A stretch of DNA of 48,023 nt, taken from the NCBI GenBank assembly GCA_013289695.1, contig JABCZK010000037.1, positions 1-48,023 on the forward strand, given 5' to 3'. The stretch comes from Acidobacteriota bacterium (GTDB lineage Bacteria; Acidobacteriota; Terriglobia; Acidiferrales; UBA7541). The notes beneath the pieces were generated by a model. The model made no database searches, was not told the DNA's origin, and saw only the letters and a list, made by a program, of their open reading frames with translations. This document shows positions 35,485 through 44,401 of this stretch, piece after piece; positions within the stretch are counted from its first letter, which is position 1; each line of letters starts with the position of its first letter. The position numbers and the translations under genes are program-made.

Positions 35485-36347
35485 CGGGGTTCGTCCTTGT
35501 CCGCTCGTTCTTTCATCAGGCCAGGCGCTTCGAAACCGGCCCGCATCAGAAATGGAACCAACTGCCGGATGCGCACCTGTTCCTGGCGCACTACGACCAA
35601 TCCAGCCACGATGCCGAACGCGAACTGCGACGCGACGAACCACGGCCAGCTGATAAGTTGGTTCAGCAGCGGGTTCAGCAGTTCCAGGAAGCTGTGGAGC
35701 AATCCCGTCCAGAGAATTGGCGCGACTAAGCCACCCAAAATAATGGGGCGGTGCGGAATCATGGGCAGCATGGCACCGTAGAGCAGTCCTACCAACAGTG
35801 ACGTGAGCAGATGGATGCCCGTCGCCAATAGAAAGCTATCCAGATGGAATGCCTTCAGCGAGGCAATGCTTAGGTGCACCGATTGAGTGTAAACGGTGGC
35901 TGCCAGCAGATTAATCGGATACCAGATACTTCCTTCCTTCAGAACGCCGTATAGGCAGGCGAGCACTGCCATGGCCACGCTGCCGGCAAGACCGCCTTTG
36001 ATACCTGCCGAGACTGGATATGTTTCCAGCGGCAGCAGCGCGCGAGGCAGATCCGGCGCAACCGGCAGCCTGGCGACTTCGCGACGAGAGGTGGAAACCA
36101 CGGTCGCTTCCACTCTTACTTCAATCGTCTCTTCCTGTTCTTGCGGGAGGACATCCCGGAACCAGCCGACGAGTCCAGCGACAGCGAGAATTGCTCCGAG
36201 CAAGCTCACCGCGGTGGTGGTGACCAATCCCGCCAAGAGCAGAGTGATACCAAAAGCCAGGACGATGGGCCAAGCCGTCGGCGCCGGCAGATGGATAGTG
36301 CTCCGCGTGGCTTCCGATTTGTGCGATCGCGATTCAGCAGAACTCAT
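35481..36347 (-). CDS. unknown membrane protein of the respiratory operon
   Basis: The 288-residue product from ATG 36347 begins 16 bases after the coxC-like stop. It has two close spans near residues 28-63 (PTAWPIVLAFGITLLLAGLV, SLLGAILAVAGLVGWF), a charged linker of about 50 residues, then about four further spans. The first part resembles the short two-span subunit IV-type proteins that occur with coxC. The rest (LLTSLLVGLLYGAMLPMIPH, LLHSFLELLNPLLNQLISWP) I do not recognise. It lacks CxxCH or copper motifs. Its tight position between oxidase and bc genes suggests a structural or assembly role in a combined complex. Confidence 0.75.
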   Translation of the reverse strand: MSSAESRSHKSEATRSTIHLPAPTAWPIVLAFGITLLLAGLVTTTAVSLLGAILAVAGLVGWFRDVLPQEQEETIEVRVEATVVSTSRREVARLPVAPDLPRALLPLETYPVSAGIKGGLAGSVAMAVLACLYGVLKEGSIWYPINLLAATVYTQSVHLSIASLKAFHLDSFLLATGIHLLTSLLVGLLYGAMLPMIPHRPIILGGLVAPILWTGLLHSFLELLNPLLNQLISWPWFVASQFAFGIVAGLVVVRQEQVRIRQLVPFLMRAGFEAPGLMKERADKDEPR

Positions 36348-36363
36348 GTGACGCGATTTTTCC

Positions 36364-36960
36364 TTAGCGGCCGATGATGTAAACCACAGTGAACACAATC
36401 ACCCACACCACATCCACGAAATGCCAATACAGCGAAAAAACTTCCGCGCGCTCGCCGTGCTCCGGTTTCACTTTGCGGAACAGCGTGAAAACCATGGCCA
36501 GAGCGATTATCAGCAGCCCCACCGTTACGTGAAATGCGTGCAAGCCGACGAGCGAGTAGTAGGTGGTGCCGAACAGATTTGTGCTGACGGTCAGGCCTTT
36601 GTCGTAAATCAAGTGGTGCCACTCACGCCCGGTGCTGACCAGAAAAATCGTGCCGAGCGCCATGGTCACGAACCACCACAATCCAAACGCGCCGACCTTC
36701 GCCTGGTGCAGAGCGCGCACGGCGAGATGGATCGTCAGGCTGCTGGAGAGTAGGCAGATCGTGCTCAAAATCGGAAGCTCCAGAACGTCCGCAGGCGTTG
36801 GGCCCGCAACACTCTTCCCGATGTAAAAAATGTAGGCGACCACGAAAATTGTGAAGACCGCGGATTCGGCGCCAATCAGGGAGAACATTCCGACGCGTCC
36901 GCGCGACGGGAGAACCCATTCGGGCTCTGCTGTGGTTCGTGTGTATGCCGCGCTACTCAA
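36364..36960 (-). CDS. coxC: cytochrome c oxidase subunit III
   Basis: This 198-residue, five-span protein is the short bacterial form of haem-copper oxidase subunit III. Typical features are the beginning of the first span (GMFSLIGAESAVFTIFVVAY), YSLVGLHAFHVTVGLLIIAL and the carboxyl end YWHFVDVVWVIVFTVVYIIG. Subunit III stabilises proton uptake by subunit I. The gene follows coxA after 14 bases. Confidence 0.94.
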   Translation of the reverse strand: MSSAAYTRTTAEPEWVLPSRGRVGMFSLIGAESAVFTIFVVAYIFYIGKSVAGPTPADVLELPILSTICLLSSSLTIHLAVRALHQAKVGAFGLWWFVTMALGTIFLVSTGREWHHLIYDKGLTVSTNLFGTTYYSLVGLHAFHVTVGLLIIALAMVFTLFRKVKPEHGERAEVFSLYWHFVDVVWVIVFTVVYIIGR

Positions 36961-36974
36961 TGAAGTTCTCCTGT

Positions 36975-38648
36975 TTACTCATATTTCCAATCCGGGTCTT
37001 CGGGGTGCTTGAGATCCCAAAGCGGGCGCCGGCTGCGCACCACGGGTGTCGTGGCAAAGTCGTAATCGGGCGGCGGTGAACTGGTGGACCACTCGAGCGT
37101 CCACGCATCCCAGGGATCATTTCCGGCAGGTTCACCCTTCCGAAGCGACCAGAGAAGATTGACGACGAACACAAGAATAGCTGCGGCTTGAAAGAATGCG
37201 CCGATGGTGACGATCAAGTTCCAGAGTTCCCAGCCGCGGCCCGGCTCATAGGTGTAAATCCGGCGCGGCATTCCCAAGATCCCGGGGATATGCATGAAAT
37301 CAAACGTGAGATGGAACCCGATTAGAAATAGCCAGAAGTGCCATTTCCCGAGCGTCTCGTTGCACATCCTTCCACTCATTTTCGGATACCAGTAGTAGAA
37401 CGCCCCGAAGAGCGCAAAAACGATTCCCCCAACGATGACGTAATGAAAATGCGCAACCACGAAATAGGAGCCGCTGAGCTGCCAGTTGAACGGCGCCGTC
37501 CCCAACATGATTCCCGTCAGGCCAGCGATCAGGAATTGGAACAGGAAGCCAATACAGAAGAGCATCGGAACCCGGAGCAGAATTTTCCCGCCCCACATCG
37601 TCCCTAGCCAATTGAATATCTTGATCCCGGTTGGAACAGCGATGGCCACGGTCGTGAAAACGAAGAAACTGTTCCCGTAAGCGCTCATCCCCACCGTGAA
37701 CATGTGGTGAGCCCAGACGCTGAAGCTGATAAACCCGATGGCGATTGTCGCCGCCACCATGATGGGATACCCGAAGATCGGTTTGCGCGAGAACACTGGG
37801 ACAATTTCGGATACGAAAGCGAAGGCCGGAACTACCAGGATGTAAACTTCCGGGTGGCCGAAAATCCAGAAGAAGTGCATCCACAGAACTGCGGAACCCC
37901 CTGCTTGTGTATCAAAAAAGTGTCCGCCAAGATAACGATCGATGCAGAGCATGATCTGTGCCGCGGTGAGAGGCGATATGCAAAAGATAACCATCCCGCC
38001 CACCACGAGATTTAGCCATGCCAGCAACGGCATCTTTCCGAGAGTCATGCCGGGGCAGCGCATGCACAGGATAGTAGCTATGAAATTGACCCCTGCGCCG
38101 ATGCTGCCGATGCCGGAGACAAGCAGCGCCAGCGTCCAGAAATCGGTGCTGTGCCCGACTGAGAATGCGCGCGAAGTAAGTGGTGCGTAGGCCCACCATC
38201 CAACGTCGGGAGCAGTCCCCGCGCCGTAAAGCCCATTGCCGCCGATGAAGCTGAAGTAAAGAAGCAGCCCTCCAAAAGCAGTCATCCAGAAACTAAAGGC
38301 GTTCAGCCGTGGAAAGGCCATGTCCCTGGCGCCAATCATCAGCGGAATCAGATAGGTGCCGAATCCAAAAAGGATGGGCATGACCATGAAGAAAATCATC
38401 GTGGTGCCATGCATCGTCATCATGCGATTGAAAGTCTGGGGCGAAACGAAATGATTGTGAGGAACGATCAGCTGAATGCGCATAATGATGGCTTCGATAC
38501 CGGCAACGACGAGAAAGAAAAGCGCATAGAGGATGTACAAAATCCCCAGTTTCTTGTGATCCACGGTGACAACCCAGTCGTGCAGCCTCTCGCCGATCGG
38601 CCGCGCGGACTCGATCACCGTACCCAGTGCAATGGATTCAGACGACAT
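36975..38648 (-). CDS. coxA: cytochrome c oxidase subunit I
   Basis: The catalytic subunit (557 residues, 12 or more spans) reduces oxygen at a haem-CuB centre and pumps protons. Signatures include the haem ligand region MMTMHGTTMIFF and the CuB/His-Tyr site FGHPEVYILVVPAF. WAHHMFTVGM and VAHFHYVIVGG carry the remaining His ligands. DVGWWAYAPL is a further family block. Together with the cytochrome c-tailed subunit II it defines a caa3-type oxidase. It starts 18 bases after the coxB stop. Confidence 0.96.
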   Translation of the reverse strand: MSSESIALGTVIESARPIGERLHDWVVTVDHKKLGILYILYALFFLVVAGIEAIIMRIQLIVPHNHFVSPQTFNRMMTMHGTTMIFFMVMPILFGFGTYLIPLMIGARDMAFPRLNAFSFWMTAFGGLLLYFSFIGGNGLYGAGTAPDVGWWAYAPLTSRAFSVGHSTDFWTLALLVSGIGSIGAGVNFIATILCMRCPGMTLGKMPLLAWLNLVVGGMVIFCISPLTAAQIMLCIDRYLGGHFFDTQAGGSAVLWMHFFWIFGHPEVYILVVPAFAFVSEIVPVFSRKPIFGYPIMVAATIAIGFISFSVWAHHMFTVGMSAYGNSFFVFTTVAIAVPTGIKIFNWLGTMWGGKILLRVPMLFCIGFLFQFLIAGLTGIMLGTAPFNWQLSGSYFVVAHFHYVIVGGIVFALFGAFYYWYPKMSGRMCNETLGKWHFWLFLIGFHLTFDFMHIPGILGMPRRIYTYEPGRGWELWNLIVTIGAFFQAAAILVFVVNLLWSLRKGEPAGNDPWDAWTLEWSTSSPPPDYDFATTPVVRSRRPLWDLKHPEDPDWKYE

Positions 38649-38666
38649 GCGCCTACGCCCTCACGC

Positions 38667-39767
38667 TCATCGAAGCGTCTCCAGATAATCCGTCAGCGCC
38701 TCCAGGTCCTTTTCATTTAATTGCATCGCCGGCATCAACGACCCCGGCTTGATCGAATCTGGCTGCTCAATCCATGCGCGCAGGTTCTCGCGCGTATTCG
38801 GCGCCGCGCCCGCAGCGATGGTATCGCGGCTCATCAAATGCGTCAGATCCGGACCGAAACGCCCATCCGCCACCGTCCCCGCCACCGCATGGCAATTCAC
38901 GCAGGCCGTGGTCTCGAAGATCCGCCGGCCTTCTGCGACCGTATCATTACTCACCCACAGCCTCTTTTGCTCCCGCACCCACTCGTCAAACTGTTGCGGC
39001 GAATCCACGTACACACGCAACAGCATCTTCGCGTGCTGGGTGCCGCAGTATTGCGCGCATTGACCCAGATACACTCCGGTTTCTTGAGGATCGATCCAGA
39101 TGTGGTTCGAGCGATTGGGAATCAGATCGGTCTTCCCGGCCAGTTGCGGCACCCAGAAACTGTGGTCGGTATCCGCAGAAAGCAAAGTAAGAAATGTGGG
39201 CGTCGAATTCGCAGGATTGCTCGCCGGCACATGCAGCTCGTTGGCGGTGACAACGCCGAGAGTCGGATAGCGAAATTCCCACCAAAACTGATGGCCGATG
39301 GCGATGACCTCGATCGCTCCCGCAGGTTTCGGAGCGTCCTGGATGGAATGGATCACGCGCGCGGTGGCCAGGAAAAGCACCAGTACGATGAGGATGGGAA
39401 TCACGGTCCAAGCAAGTTCCACCTGATTACTGCCATAAACTTGCGCGGGCTCGCGGCCATCGTCGCCATCGCGCTGGCGGAACTTTCTAACGGAGTACGC
39501 CAGCAAGCTGAACACAACCGCAAAAATGGCGCCGGTGATCGCCAGGACCAGCAGCGACAAATGCAAGATCGAGTTTGCAGGCGTCGACTGCGGCCGAAAG
39601 ATGCTAGGAATCTGCGATGGATCGGCCGGAGCACCAAAACACAGCGTCGCCGCAAGCAACACCCCCGGGAGCAATGCGGCTATAGCCGCAACCTCACGTG
39701 CGAGGCTCCGAACCTGGCGAGCCTGCCTCACCTCGCTGTCGGCGTCCGCTGTGCTGGCCTTGCGCAT
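38667..39767 (-). CDS. coxB: caa3-type cytochrome c oxidase subunit II with fused cytochrome c
   Basis: The protein has a signal-like segment, a two-span hairpin (LHLSLLVLAITGAIFAVVFS, TVIPILIVLVLFLATARV), a cupredoxin domain and a c-type cytochrome tail. CuA ligands are in DTDHSFWVP and GQCAQYCGTQHAKM. Haem c is bound at TACVNCHAV, with a likely axial Met in SLMPAMQL. I prefer the ATG at 39767 (366 residues), next to AGGGGG, over the GTG at 39791. It is the first gene of the respiratory operon and receives electrons through its own c domain. Confidence 0.93.
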   Translation of the reverse strand: MRKASTADADSEVRQARQVRSLAREVAAIAALLPGVLLAATLCFGAPADPSQIPSIFRPQSTPANSILHLSLLVLAITGAIFAVVFSLLAYSVRKFRQRDGDDGREPAQVYGSNQVELAWTVIPILIVLVLFLATARVIHSIQDAPKPAGAIEVIAIGHQFWWEFRYPTLGVVTANELHVPASNPANSTPTFLTLLSADTDHSFWVPQLAGKTDLIPNRSNHIWIDPQETGVYLGQCAQYCGTQHAKMLLRVYVDSPQQFDEWVREQKRLWVSNDTVAEGRRIFETTACVNCHAVAGTVADGRFGPDLTHLMSRDTIAAGAAPNTRENLRAWIEQPDSIKPGSLMPAMQLNEKDLEALTDYLETLR

Positions 39768-40163
39768 TTTCCCCCTGTCGGCTCCAGACACCTGCTAACT
39801 GACGCCCGCTCTTTCGTCAAGTGCAATCGAACTGCCGACTGGTAGGAAGAAGCTTCCCCGTCGCAAATGCCTGAAAGAAAAGGCACATCAACGAAGCCGC
39901 GATCGTTCGTCAAATTCGGCACGCCAGCCTCGCGACGACCACAGGTTGACGACTGTCAGCCCGCTGACACTTCCAATCCAATTTTCATCGCGCAACTGCA
40001 AGTCGCTAGCACGGCCTGCGCGGCCCACTCACATCTCGCCCGCATCGCAAGTAATTCCAAAAGCGCGTTGTCGCCTTCCTGTTCGAGTTTTTCAAACGAG
40101 CGGACGTCCACATAGTCGCTAGCTTCCTCGGTTTTGTTGGGAGATTTAGAGCGGATGAGTAGT
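39768..40163. other. 396-base region upstream of the respiratory operon
   Basis: This region lies between coxB and the tRNA gene and must contain the respiratory-operon promoter. Its only clear feature is the palindrome at 39954-39969. The open frames crossing it do not look like proteins. Confidence 0.5.
39954..39969. promoter_or_regulatory. perfect palindrome TGTCAGC-CC-GCTGACA, possible operator
   Basis: Seven bases are perfectly inverted around CC, about 190 bases before coxB, the first gene of the respiratory operon. The size fits a dimeric repressor or activator site. No known family consensus is recognised, and chance occurrence is possible. Confidence 0.4.
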
Positions 40164-40238
40164 TGGCTGGGAGGCCTGGACTCGAACCAGGATAATCAGA
40201 TCCAGAATCTGATGTACTGCCAATTGTACGACCTCCCA
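40164..40238 (-). tRNA. tRNA-Gln (anticodon CUG)
   Basis: The complement folds into a full cloverleaf of 75 bases with encoded CCA. The acceptor stem is TGGGAGG/CCTCCCA and the D stem GTAC/GTAC. The anticodon arm is TCAGA-TTCTGGA-TCTGA with anticodon CTG, the variable loop has four bases, and the T arm is CCTGG-TTCGAGT-CCAGG. The anticodon reads glutamine codon CAG. The discriminator base is G. Confidence 0.95.
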
Positions 40239-40409
40239 GCCGAGGGGGAGGCAACAAAAAAGGGCCGTTCGCACGACCCTAACCTACTTTACTGGTGGAA
40301 CCGAAGTTCGTCAACCACCTGCGCGCACATCAACGCTCCAGCCTCCCACGAATTCCACAGGAATATAGGGCCGAGAATAGCGGAGAAATTATTTATGGCC
40401 CGCTGACCG

Positions 40410-40940
40410 CTACGCCCCGCGACGCCGTTGCCATTCGCCTCTCGCCAGCTCATAGAAATTGATGATGCGGCCGCGCCCGCGAATTTCTTCCCGCCGCACA
40501 TATTTGAAACCGAAGTTATGCAAGATATGTTCCGAGGCGGTGTTGCCTTTTTCGACGTCCGCCTCCACGCGATCCAGCCCCAATCTCGTAAACGCAGCAT
40601 TAATGAAAGCACGCGACGCCTCGGTGGCAAGCCCGCGTCCCCAGTAAGGACGCGCGAAATAGTACCCGAGACTTGCTCCCAACTCCTCGCCCGGAGCACG
40701 CAGCCCGCAACATCCAATGTACTTTCCTGCTTCCTTGAAAACTGTCGCCCACAAACCGTAAGTTTCCTCCGGCCTGCCCAGATACTGTTCCCGAAAGCGA
40801 GACTGCGCCTTCTCCACCGGCCAAGCCTGCCCTCCCACATAGCGCCGGACTTCAGCGTCGGTATGCATGCTCACAAAATCCGCTTCGTCGCCGGACTCGT
40901 GTGACCGGAAGAGCAATCGTTCTGTCTCCAGAAAAATCAT
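40410..40940 (-). CDS. GNAT family N-acetyltransferase (RimJ/RimL-like)
   Basis: This 176-residue protein has the GNAT fold of the RimJ/RimL-like branch. It has LETERLLFRSHESGDEADFV at the start and GLWATVFKEAGKYIGCCGLR in the middle strands. SLGYYFARPYWGRGLATEAS contains the acetyl-CoA loop (Q/R-x-x-G-x-G/A as R-G-L-A). RVEADVEKGNTASEHILHNF and GFKYVRRE complete the pattern. It transfers acetyl groups to a protein terminus or small amine; the substrate is unknown. The gene stands alone, 170 bases right of the tRNA gene. Confidence 0.9.
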   Translation of the reverse strand: MIFLETERLLFRSHESGDEADFVSMHTDAEVRRYVGGQAWPVEKAQSRFREQYLGRPEETYGLWATVFKEAGKYIGCCGLRAPGEELGASLGYYFARPYWGRGLATEASRAFINAAFTRLGLDRVEADVEKGNTASEHILHNFGFKYVRREEIRGRGRIINFYELARGEWQRRRGA

Positions 40941-41043
40941 GGCGCCTGCCCAACGCGTGAAAACTCTATCACAGCAGCGGATGCAGCCCGCCCAAAACGC
41001 TTGCTTGCCCCGCCGTCAACCTTTAAGTTAGGCTCCTGCAATC

Positions 41044-41871
41044 GTGACGCCTCATACCGAAGCCGACATTCGCGTGGGCACGTCAGCGTTCACCGCTGCA
41101 GGTTGGGAAGGCACGTTCTATCCCGCCGGAATGCAGTCCCGCGATTTTCTGAGCTTCTACGCCACTAAATTCAATACTGTCGAAGTAGATAGCACGTTCT
41201 ACCGCACGCCGGCGCGCTCCACTATCATCGGCTGGGCCAACAAGACCCCGCCCGGTTTCGCATTCGCGCTGAAGATTCCCCAAGTCATCACCCACGAAAA
41301 GTGCCTCGAGGATTGTGACGACGAATTCAAGACCTTCGTGGACACCGCCGAAGGCCTGGGAAAAGGCAAGCTCGGCCCGATGCTCTTGCAGTTCCCCTAC
41401 TTCAATCGCACGAAGTTCAAAACCGGCGGCGAGTTTCTCGCGCGCCTGCGTCCCTTCTTGAAGAAACTTCCGCAAGGGCATCAGTTTGCAGTTGAAATCC
41501 GCAACAAGAATTGGTTCGATGAGAAGTTCACGGAAACCTTGCGGGAACACAACGTTGCGCTGGCGGTCATTGATCAGGCCTGGATGCCGGGAATTGCCGA
41601 GCTGACCAACCGCCTTGATCCCATCACTTCCGACTTTACCTACGTGCGTTGGCTGGGCGACCGCAAAGGAATCGAGGCGCAGACCAAGGTTTGGGACAAG
41701 ACCATTGTTGACCGCCGCCCCGCCTTATCCCGCTGGGTGGACTACTGTTACCAAACCACCCGCCGCGGCGTCAAAGTGTATGCCTACGCGAACAACCACT
41801 ATGCCGGCCATGCTCCTGCCACGGTCGCGGTGTTCCTGGAGCTTTGGGAGAAGCAGAAAATGAAATCCTGA
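41044..41871 (+). CDS. DUF72 (YecE-like) family protein
   Basis: A 275-residue protein of the DUF72 family, TIM-barrel proteins of uncertain function. Typical motifs are IRVGTSAFTAAGWEGTFYP at the start, FNTVEVDSTFYRTP, GFAFALKIPQVITHEK, FAVEIRNKNWF and YAYANNHYAGHAP near the end. The start is a GTG with only a weak TTAGG upstream. No signal peptide is present. It is 45 bases ahead of the MscS gene and might share its transcript. Confidence 0.92.
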   Translation: MTPHTEADIRVGTSAFTAAGWEGTFYPAGMQSRDFLSFYATKFNTVEVDSTFYRTPARSTIIGWANKTPPGFAFALKIPQVITHEKCLEDCDDEFKTFVDTAEGLGKGKLGPMLLQFPYFNRTKFKTGGEFLARLRPFLKKLPQGHQFAVEIRNKNWFDEKFTETLREHNVALAVIDQAWMPGIAELTNRLDPITSDFTYVRWLGDRKGIEAQTKVWDKTIVDRRPALSRWVDYCYQTTRRGVKVYAYANNHYAGHAPATVAVFLELWEKQKMKS

Positions 41872-41916
41872 GGCCGCCTGCATTCGTGGCCGCGAACTGG
41901 GTATGATGGTGAACGA

Positions 41917-42864
41917 ATGAACGAGCTATTCAAGCAGGCGATGTCTCTCGGGCTGGTTGGGAAGTGCGTCGCCGCGATTGTCGGCATCCTACTGATTCAT
42001 GCCGGCTTTCGTGTACTCGAACAAACTCTGCCCCGCCACTTTGGCCGTGTTGATGAACGCTATCGAGTTCGCAAGTTCGTGGTCTTTTCCGGATACATAG
42101 CGATTCTTCTTTTCGTCACCATCCTCTTTGAGGATCGCCTGGGCCGCCTCAGCTTTGCCCTCGGTGTGGCCGGCGCTGGCGTGGCGGTCGCTCTGCAAGA
42201 TGTGCTGGCCAGCATTGCGGGCGCGTTCTCCATCGGATTTTCGAAGCTCTACACGGTCGGAGACAGAGTTCAGATCGGTGATACCCGCGGCGACGTGATT
42301 GATATCAGTCTGCTGCGCACCACTTTGATGGAAGTCGGCAGCTGGGTCGGCCGCGACCTGTACAGCGGCCGCATCGTGCGCATTCCCAATAACGCCGTCT
42401 TGAAAGGTTCCATTTTCAATTACTCGCAAGGCTTCCGCTTCATCTGGGACCAGATCAAAGTGGTGCTCACCATTACCAGCGATGCAGCCCTAGCCAGAGC
42501 CATGCTGCTGCGCGTAGCCACAGAAGTGATTGGCGAGTACCTGGTCGAGGCGCAGAACTCCTGGAACGCGGTGAGTGACGACTACCGTACGGAAAACCCT
42601 CCCATCGAGCCCGTCGTCGCGCTCGCGGTGAATGCCGCCTCGCTGGAATTTACCGTCAGCTACGTAGTGGACTACACCAAGCGCACGATCATGCTGGATC
42701 GCTTGTTCACGAAAATTGTCCAAGAAGTCGCGAAGAGCAATGGCCGTCTCGCATGGGCGTCCTCGGGCGTCACGGTGGTTAACCAGATACCGCCGCCCGA
42801 CCCTACCGACTCCCGCCCGGCAACTGCACCCCCTGGCGCACTCCATGCCAGCGAATCTCGCTGA
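41917..42864 (+). CDS. MscS-type mechanosensitive ion channel
   Basis: The 315-residue channel has about three membrane spans, then the pore helix and the cytoplasmic beta domain. Motifs are LGVAGAGVAVALQDVLASIA (pore-lining Gly/Ala pattern of TM3), YTVGDRVQIGDTRGDVIDIS and VRIPNNAVLKGSIFNYSQG. Such channels release solutes during hypo-osmotic shock. The carboxyl part (about 175-315) is alpha/beta as usual, with a Pro-rich tail. It converges with the DUF5818-like gene. Confidence 0.93.
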   Translation: MNELFKQAMSLGLVGKCVAAIVGILLIHAGFRVLEQTLPRHFGRVDERYRVRKFVVFSGYIAILLFVTILFEDRLGRLSFALGVAGAGVAVALQDVLASIAGAFSIGFSKLYTVGDRVQIGDTRGDVIDISLLRTTLMEVGSWVGRDLYSGRIVRIPNNAVLKGSIFNYSQGFRFIWDQIKVVLTITSDAALARAMLLRVATEVIGEYLVEAQNSWNAVSDDYRTENPPIEPVVALAVNAASLEFTVSYVVDYTKRTIMLDRLFTKIVQEVAKSNGRLAWASSGVTVVNQIPPPDPTDSRPATAPPGALHASESR

Positions 42865-42909
42865 GCGCTACGCGAAAAACGGCCTTATTCGCCGCGCCCG
42901 CGGTGTCGC

Positions 42910-43254
42910 TTACGGTTTGGCCATGACGATGTTCCGGACGTGAATCATATCCGAGCGTCCATCCAAAACGCCGGTCACCAGCACATCCTTCCCAAGATAC
43001 TTTTGCGCCTGCGCCTGATCGTCCAGGTGGTACCACACTTCGTTTACATCATCGCGGAGTATGAATCGGTCGCCATTCTGCGAAACGATCTTGCCCGTAA
43101 ACGTACTAGCCGCGGGTTCATCGCCGGGCTGAGCCATTAGGAACCTTGACGGTGCAACCGAAGCCCGGAGTTGGTTCGACTGACCGCCCATGATCAAGAA
43201 AGCGGCGCAGCAAAAGAACAATGACGTAAAGCGTAGCCCTGAAGTTTTGCTCAC
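42910..43254 (-). CDS. DUF5818-like small secreted protein
   Basis: The frame opens at TTG 43290, but GTG 43254 preceded by GAGGTG gives a better start and begins a signal peptide (MSKTSGLRFTSLFFCCAAFL). The 114-residue product has one small beta-barrel-like domain: FTGKIVSQNGDRFILRDD, WYHLDDQAQAQKYLGKDV and VTGVLDGRSDMIHVRNI. This matches the pattern of DUF5818, a family frequent in Acidobacteriota with OB-like fold and unknown role. It is expected in the periplasm or outside. Confidence 0.72.
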   Translation of the reverse strand: MSKTSGLRFTSLFFCCAAFLIMGGQSNQLRASVAPSRFLMAQPGDEPAASTFTGKIVSQNGDRFILRDDVNEVWYHLDDQAQAQKYLGKDVLVTGVLDGRSDMIHVRNIVMAKP

Positions 43255-43464
43255 AACCCACCTCGCGAAGAAATTGGGCGGGCGAACCAAATCATAGTGG
43301 CCGCAAGAAGGATCTCCCCTCGGGTGATCCCTGTAAAAAGGGCCTCATCAGGGCTGTAGGACGCTAAGCCAAGAATGGAAGCTGGAAGACGAAATGAGAG
43401 TCCGCCGGGGAGGATTCAAAACCGTCCAATAAAAACAAGTACTCTCGCCTCCGCCGATGTATTA

Positions 43465-43499
43465 CGCACCGCGCGTGCGGTCGATTTGTCCGCGCGGAC
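43465..43499 (-). terminator. two adjacent hairpins after the secreted coiled-coil gene
   Basis: The palindrome GTCCGCGCGGAC (43488-43499) and the hairpin CGCAC-CGCGC-GTGCG (43465-43479) lie 12-46 bases past the stop of the gene ending at 43511. No strong U run follows, so termination is only possible. They may instead stabilise the mRNA end. Confidence 0.35.
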
Positions 43500-43510
43500 A
43501 GACGGCGTCT

Positions 43511-44401
43511 CTAGGGCAGCGCGGAGGGCGCAAGGCCTGCTTGGCGCGCGGCATCTTCGTTCTCGCCGAGCGCGCTTTGGAGCTGTTTGGCACGATTGTC
43601 GAGGCTCTGGATCCGGTTAGTGGTCAGGTTGCCGCCCCATCCCGGCGTGGGTGGCTGAAGCACAATGCCTTGCGCCGCGGCTTGGCTGGACATTTCCGCC
43701 AGTTGGTTCTGGACGCCGTTGAGTTTGCCTATCAGGTCGCTCTGCCTTTCGATCAGTGCCGCTCGTTCCTGTGCCGGGCTGAGCGGTTTGCGCGCGGCTT
43801 GCAGAATGGCGGATGGGTCCTGAAATACAACGGGCGGCACGCCGTTTTGCTGCGCGGTATTCTGAAGATCGTTGAGCTGCTGCTCGATTTCTTGCCGGCG
43901 CGTCACCAGCTGCTGAATCGCGTTGTCCGTGGTGATACCCTCGCACGGTGCGTCAAATCGTAGCCCAATGGTCACCCCGGAGTCCGTTCCGGTGTCGCGG
44001 AAATCGCTCAAGTTTTCTTCCGTGCTGTTGACGCGGTCGAGTTCCGCGTAGAGCGATTCAACCTGCGCCGCATACCACACTGGATTATTCTCGCGACTCA
44101 CCGGCGCGCTCGCGGTGCTCGGAGGCCGCGAAACAGCAGCCGTCCGCCGCGCCGCTGGCGGCGTGTACGCGCTCTCAGGATAAGTCTGCAAGTCACTCGC
44201 CAGCGCTTGCGGCTTCGGCCACATCTGGTCAAGATCGTCGTTGGTGTACACTTTCTTTTCGCGGTCCGGGCGAGCCGCGGTGGTGGATGGCGCCGCGGGC
44301 TTATCTTCGCCCGACGCAAATGCAGGGATCGCGATTACGCAAGAGAGGGCTGCGGTGAGAACCGCCGGGAAGAGCCAAACCGCACATATTGAGTTGCGCA
44401 T
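43511..44401 (-). CDS. secreted coiled-coil protein of unknown function
   Basis: A perfect GGAGGT six bases upstream supports the ATG at 44401. The 296-residue protein has a signal peptide (MRNSICAVWLFPAVLTAALS, cut near AFA) and a charged motif REKKVYTNDDLDQMWPKPQA. A low-complexity Ala/Pro region follows. Long helical, coiled-coil-like stretches come next (AIQQLVTRRQEIEQQLNDLQ and ERAALIERQSDLIGKLNGVQ). The 'VYTNDDL' motif after a low-complexity leader recurs in acidobacterial exported proteins, as I recall. Envelope location is likely; function is unknown. Confidence 0.7.
   Translation of the reverse strand: MRNSICAVWLFPAVLTAALSCVIAIPAFASGEDKPAAPSTTAARPDREKKVYTNDDLDQMWPKPQALASDLQTYPESAYTPPAARRTAAVSRPPSTASAPVSRENNPVWYAAQVESLYAELDRVNSTEENLSDFRDTGTDSGVTIGLRFDAPCEGITTDNAIQQLVTRRQEIEQQLNDLQNTAQQNGVPPVVFQDPSAILQAARKPLSPAQERAALIERQSDLIGKLNGVQNQLAEMSSQAAAQGIVLQPPTPGWGGNLTTNRIQSLDNRAKQLQSALGENEDAARQAGLAPSALP

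Noticed and set aside
39867..40115. 82-residue frame between coxB and the tRNA gene
   Set aside because: Composition is not protein-like, there is no ribosome binding site, and it crosses the likely promoter region.
43300..43440. possible riboswitch-like segment upstream of the DUF5818-like gene
   Set aside because: Comparison by eye with cyclic di-GMP, cobalamin, TPP and glycine riboswitch consensus features found no match.
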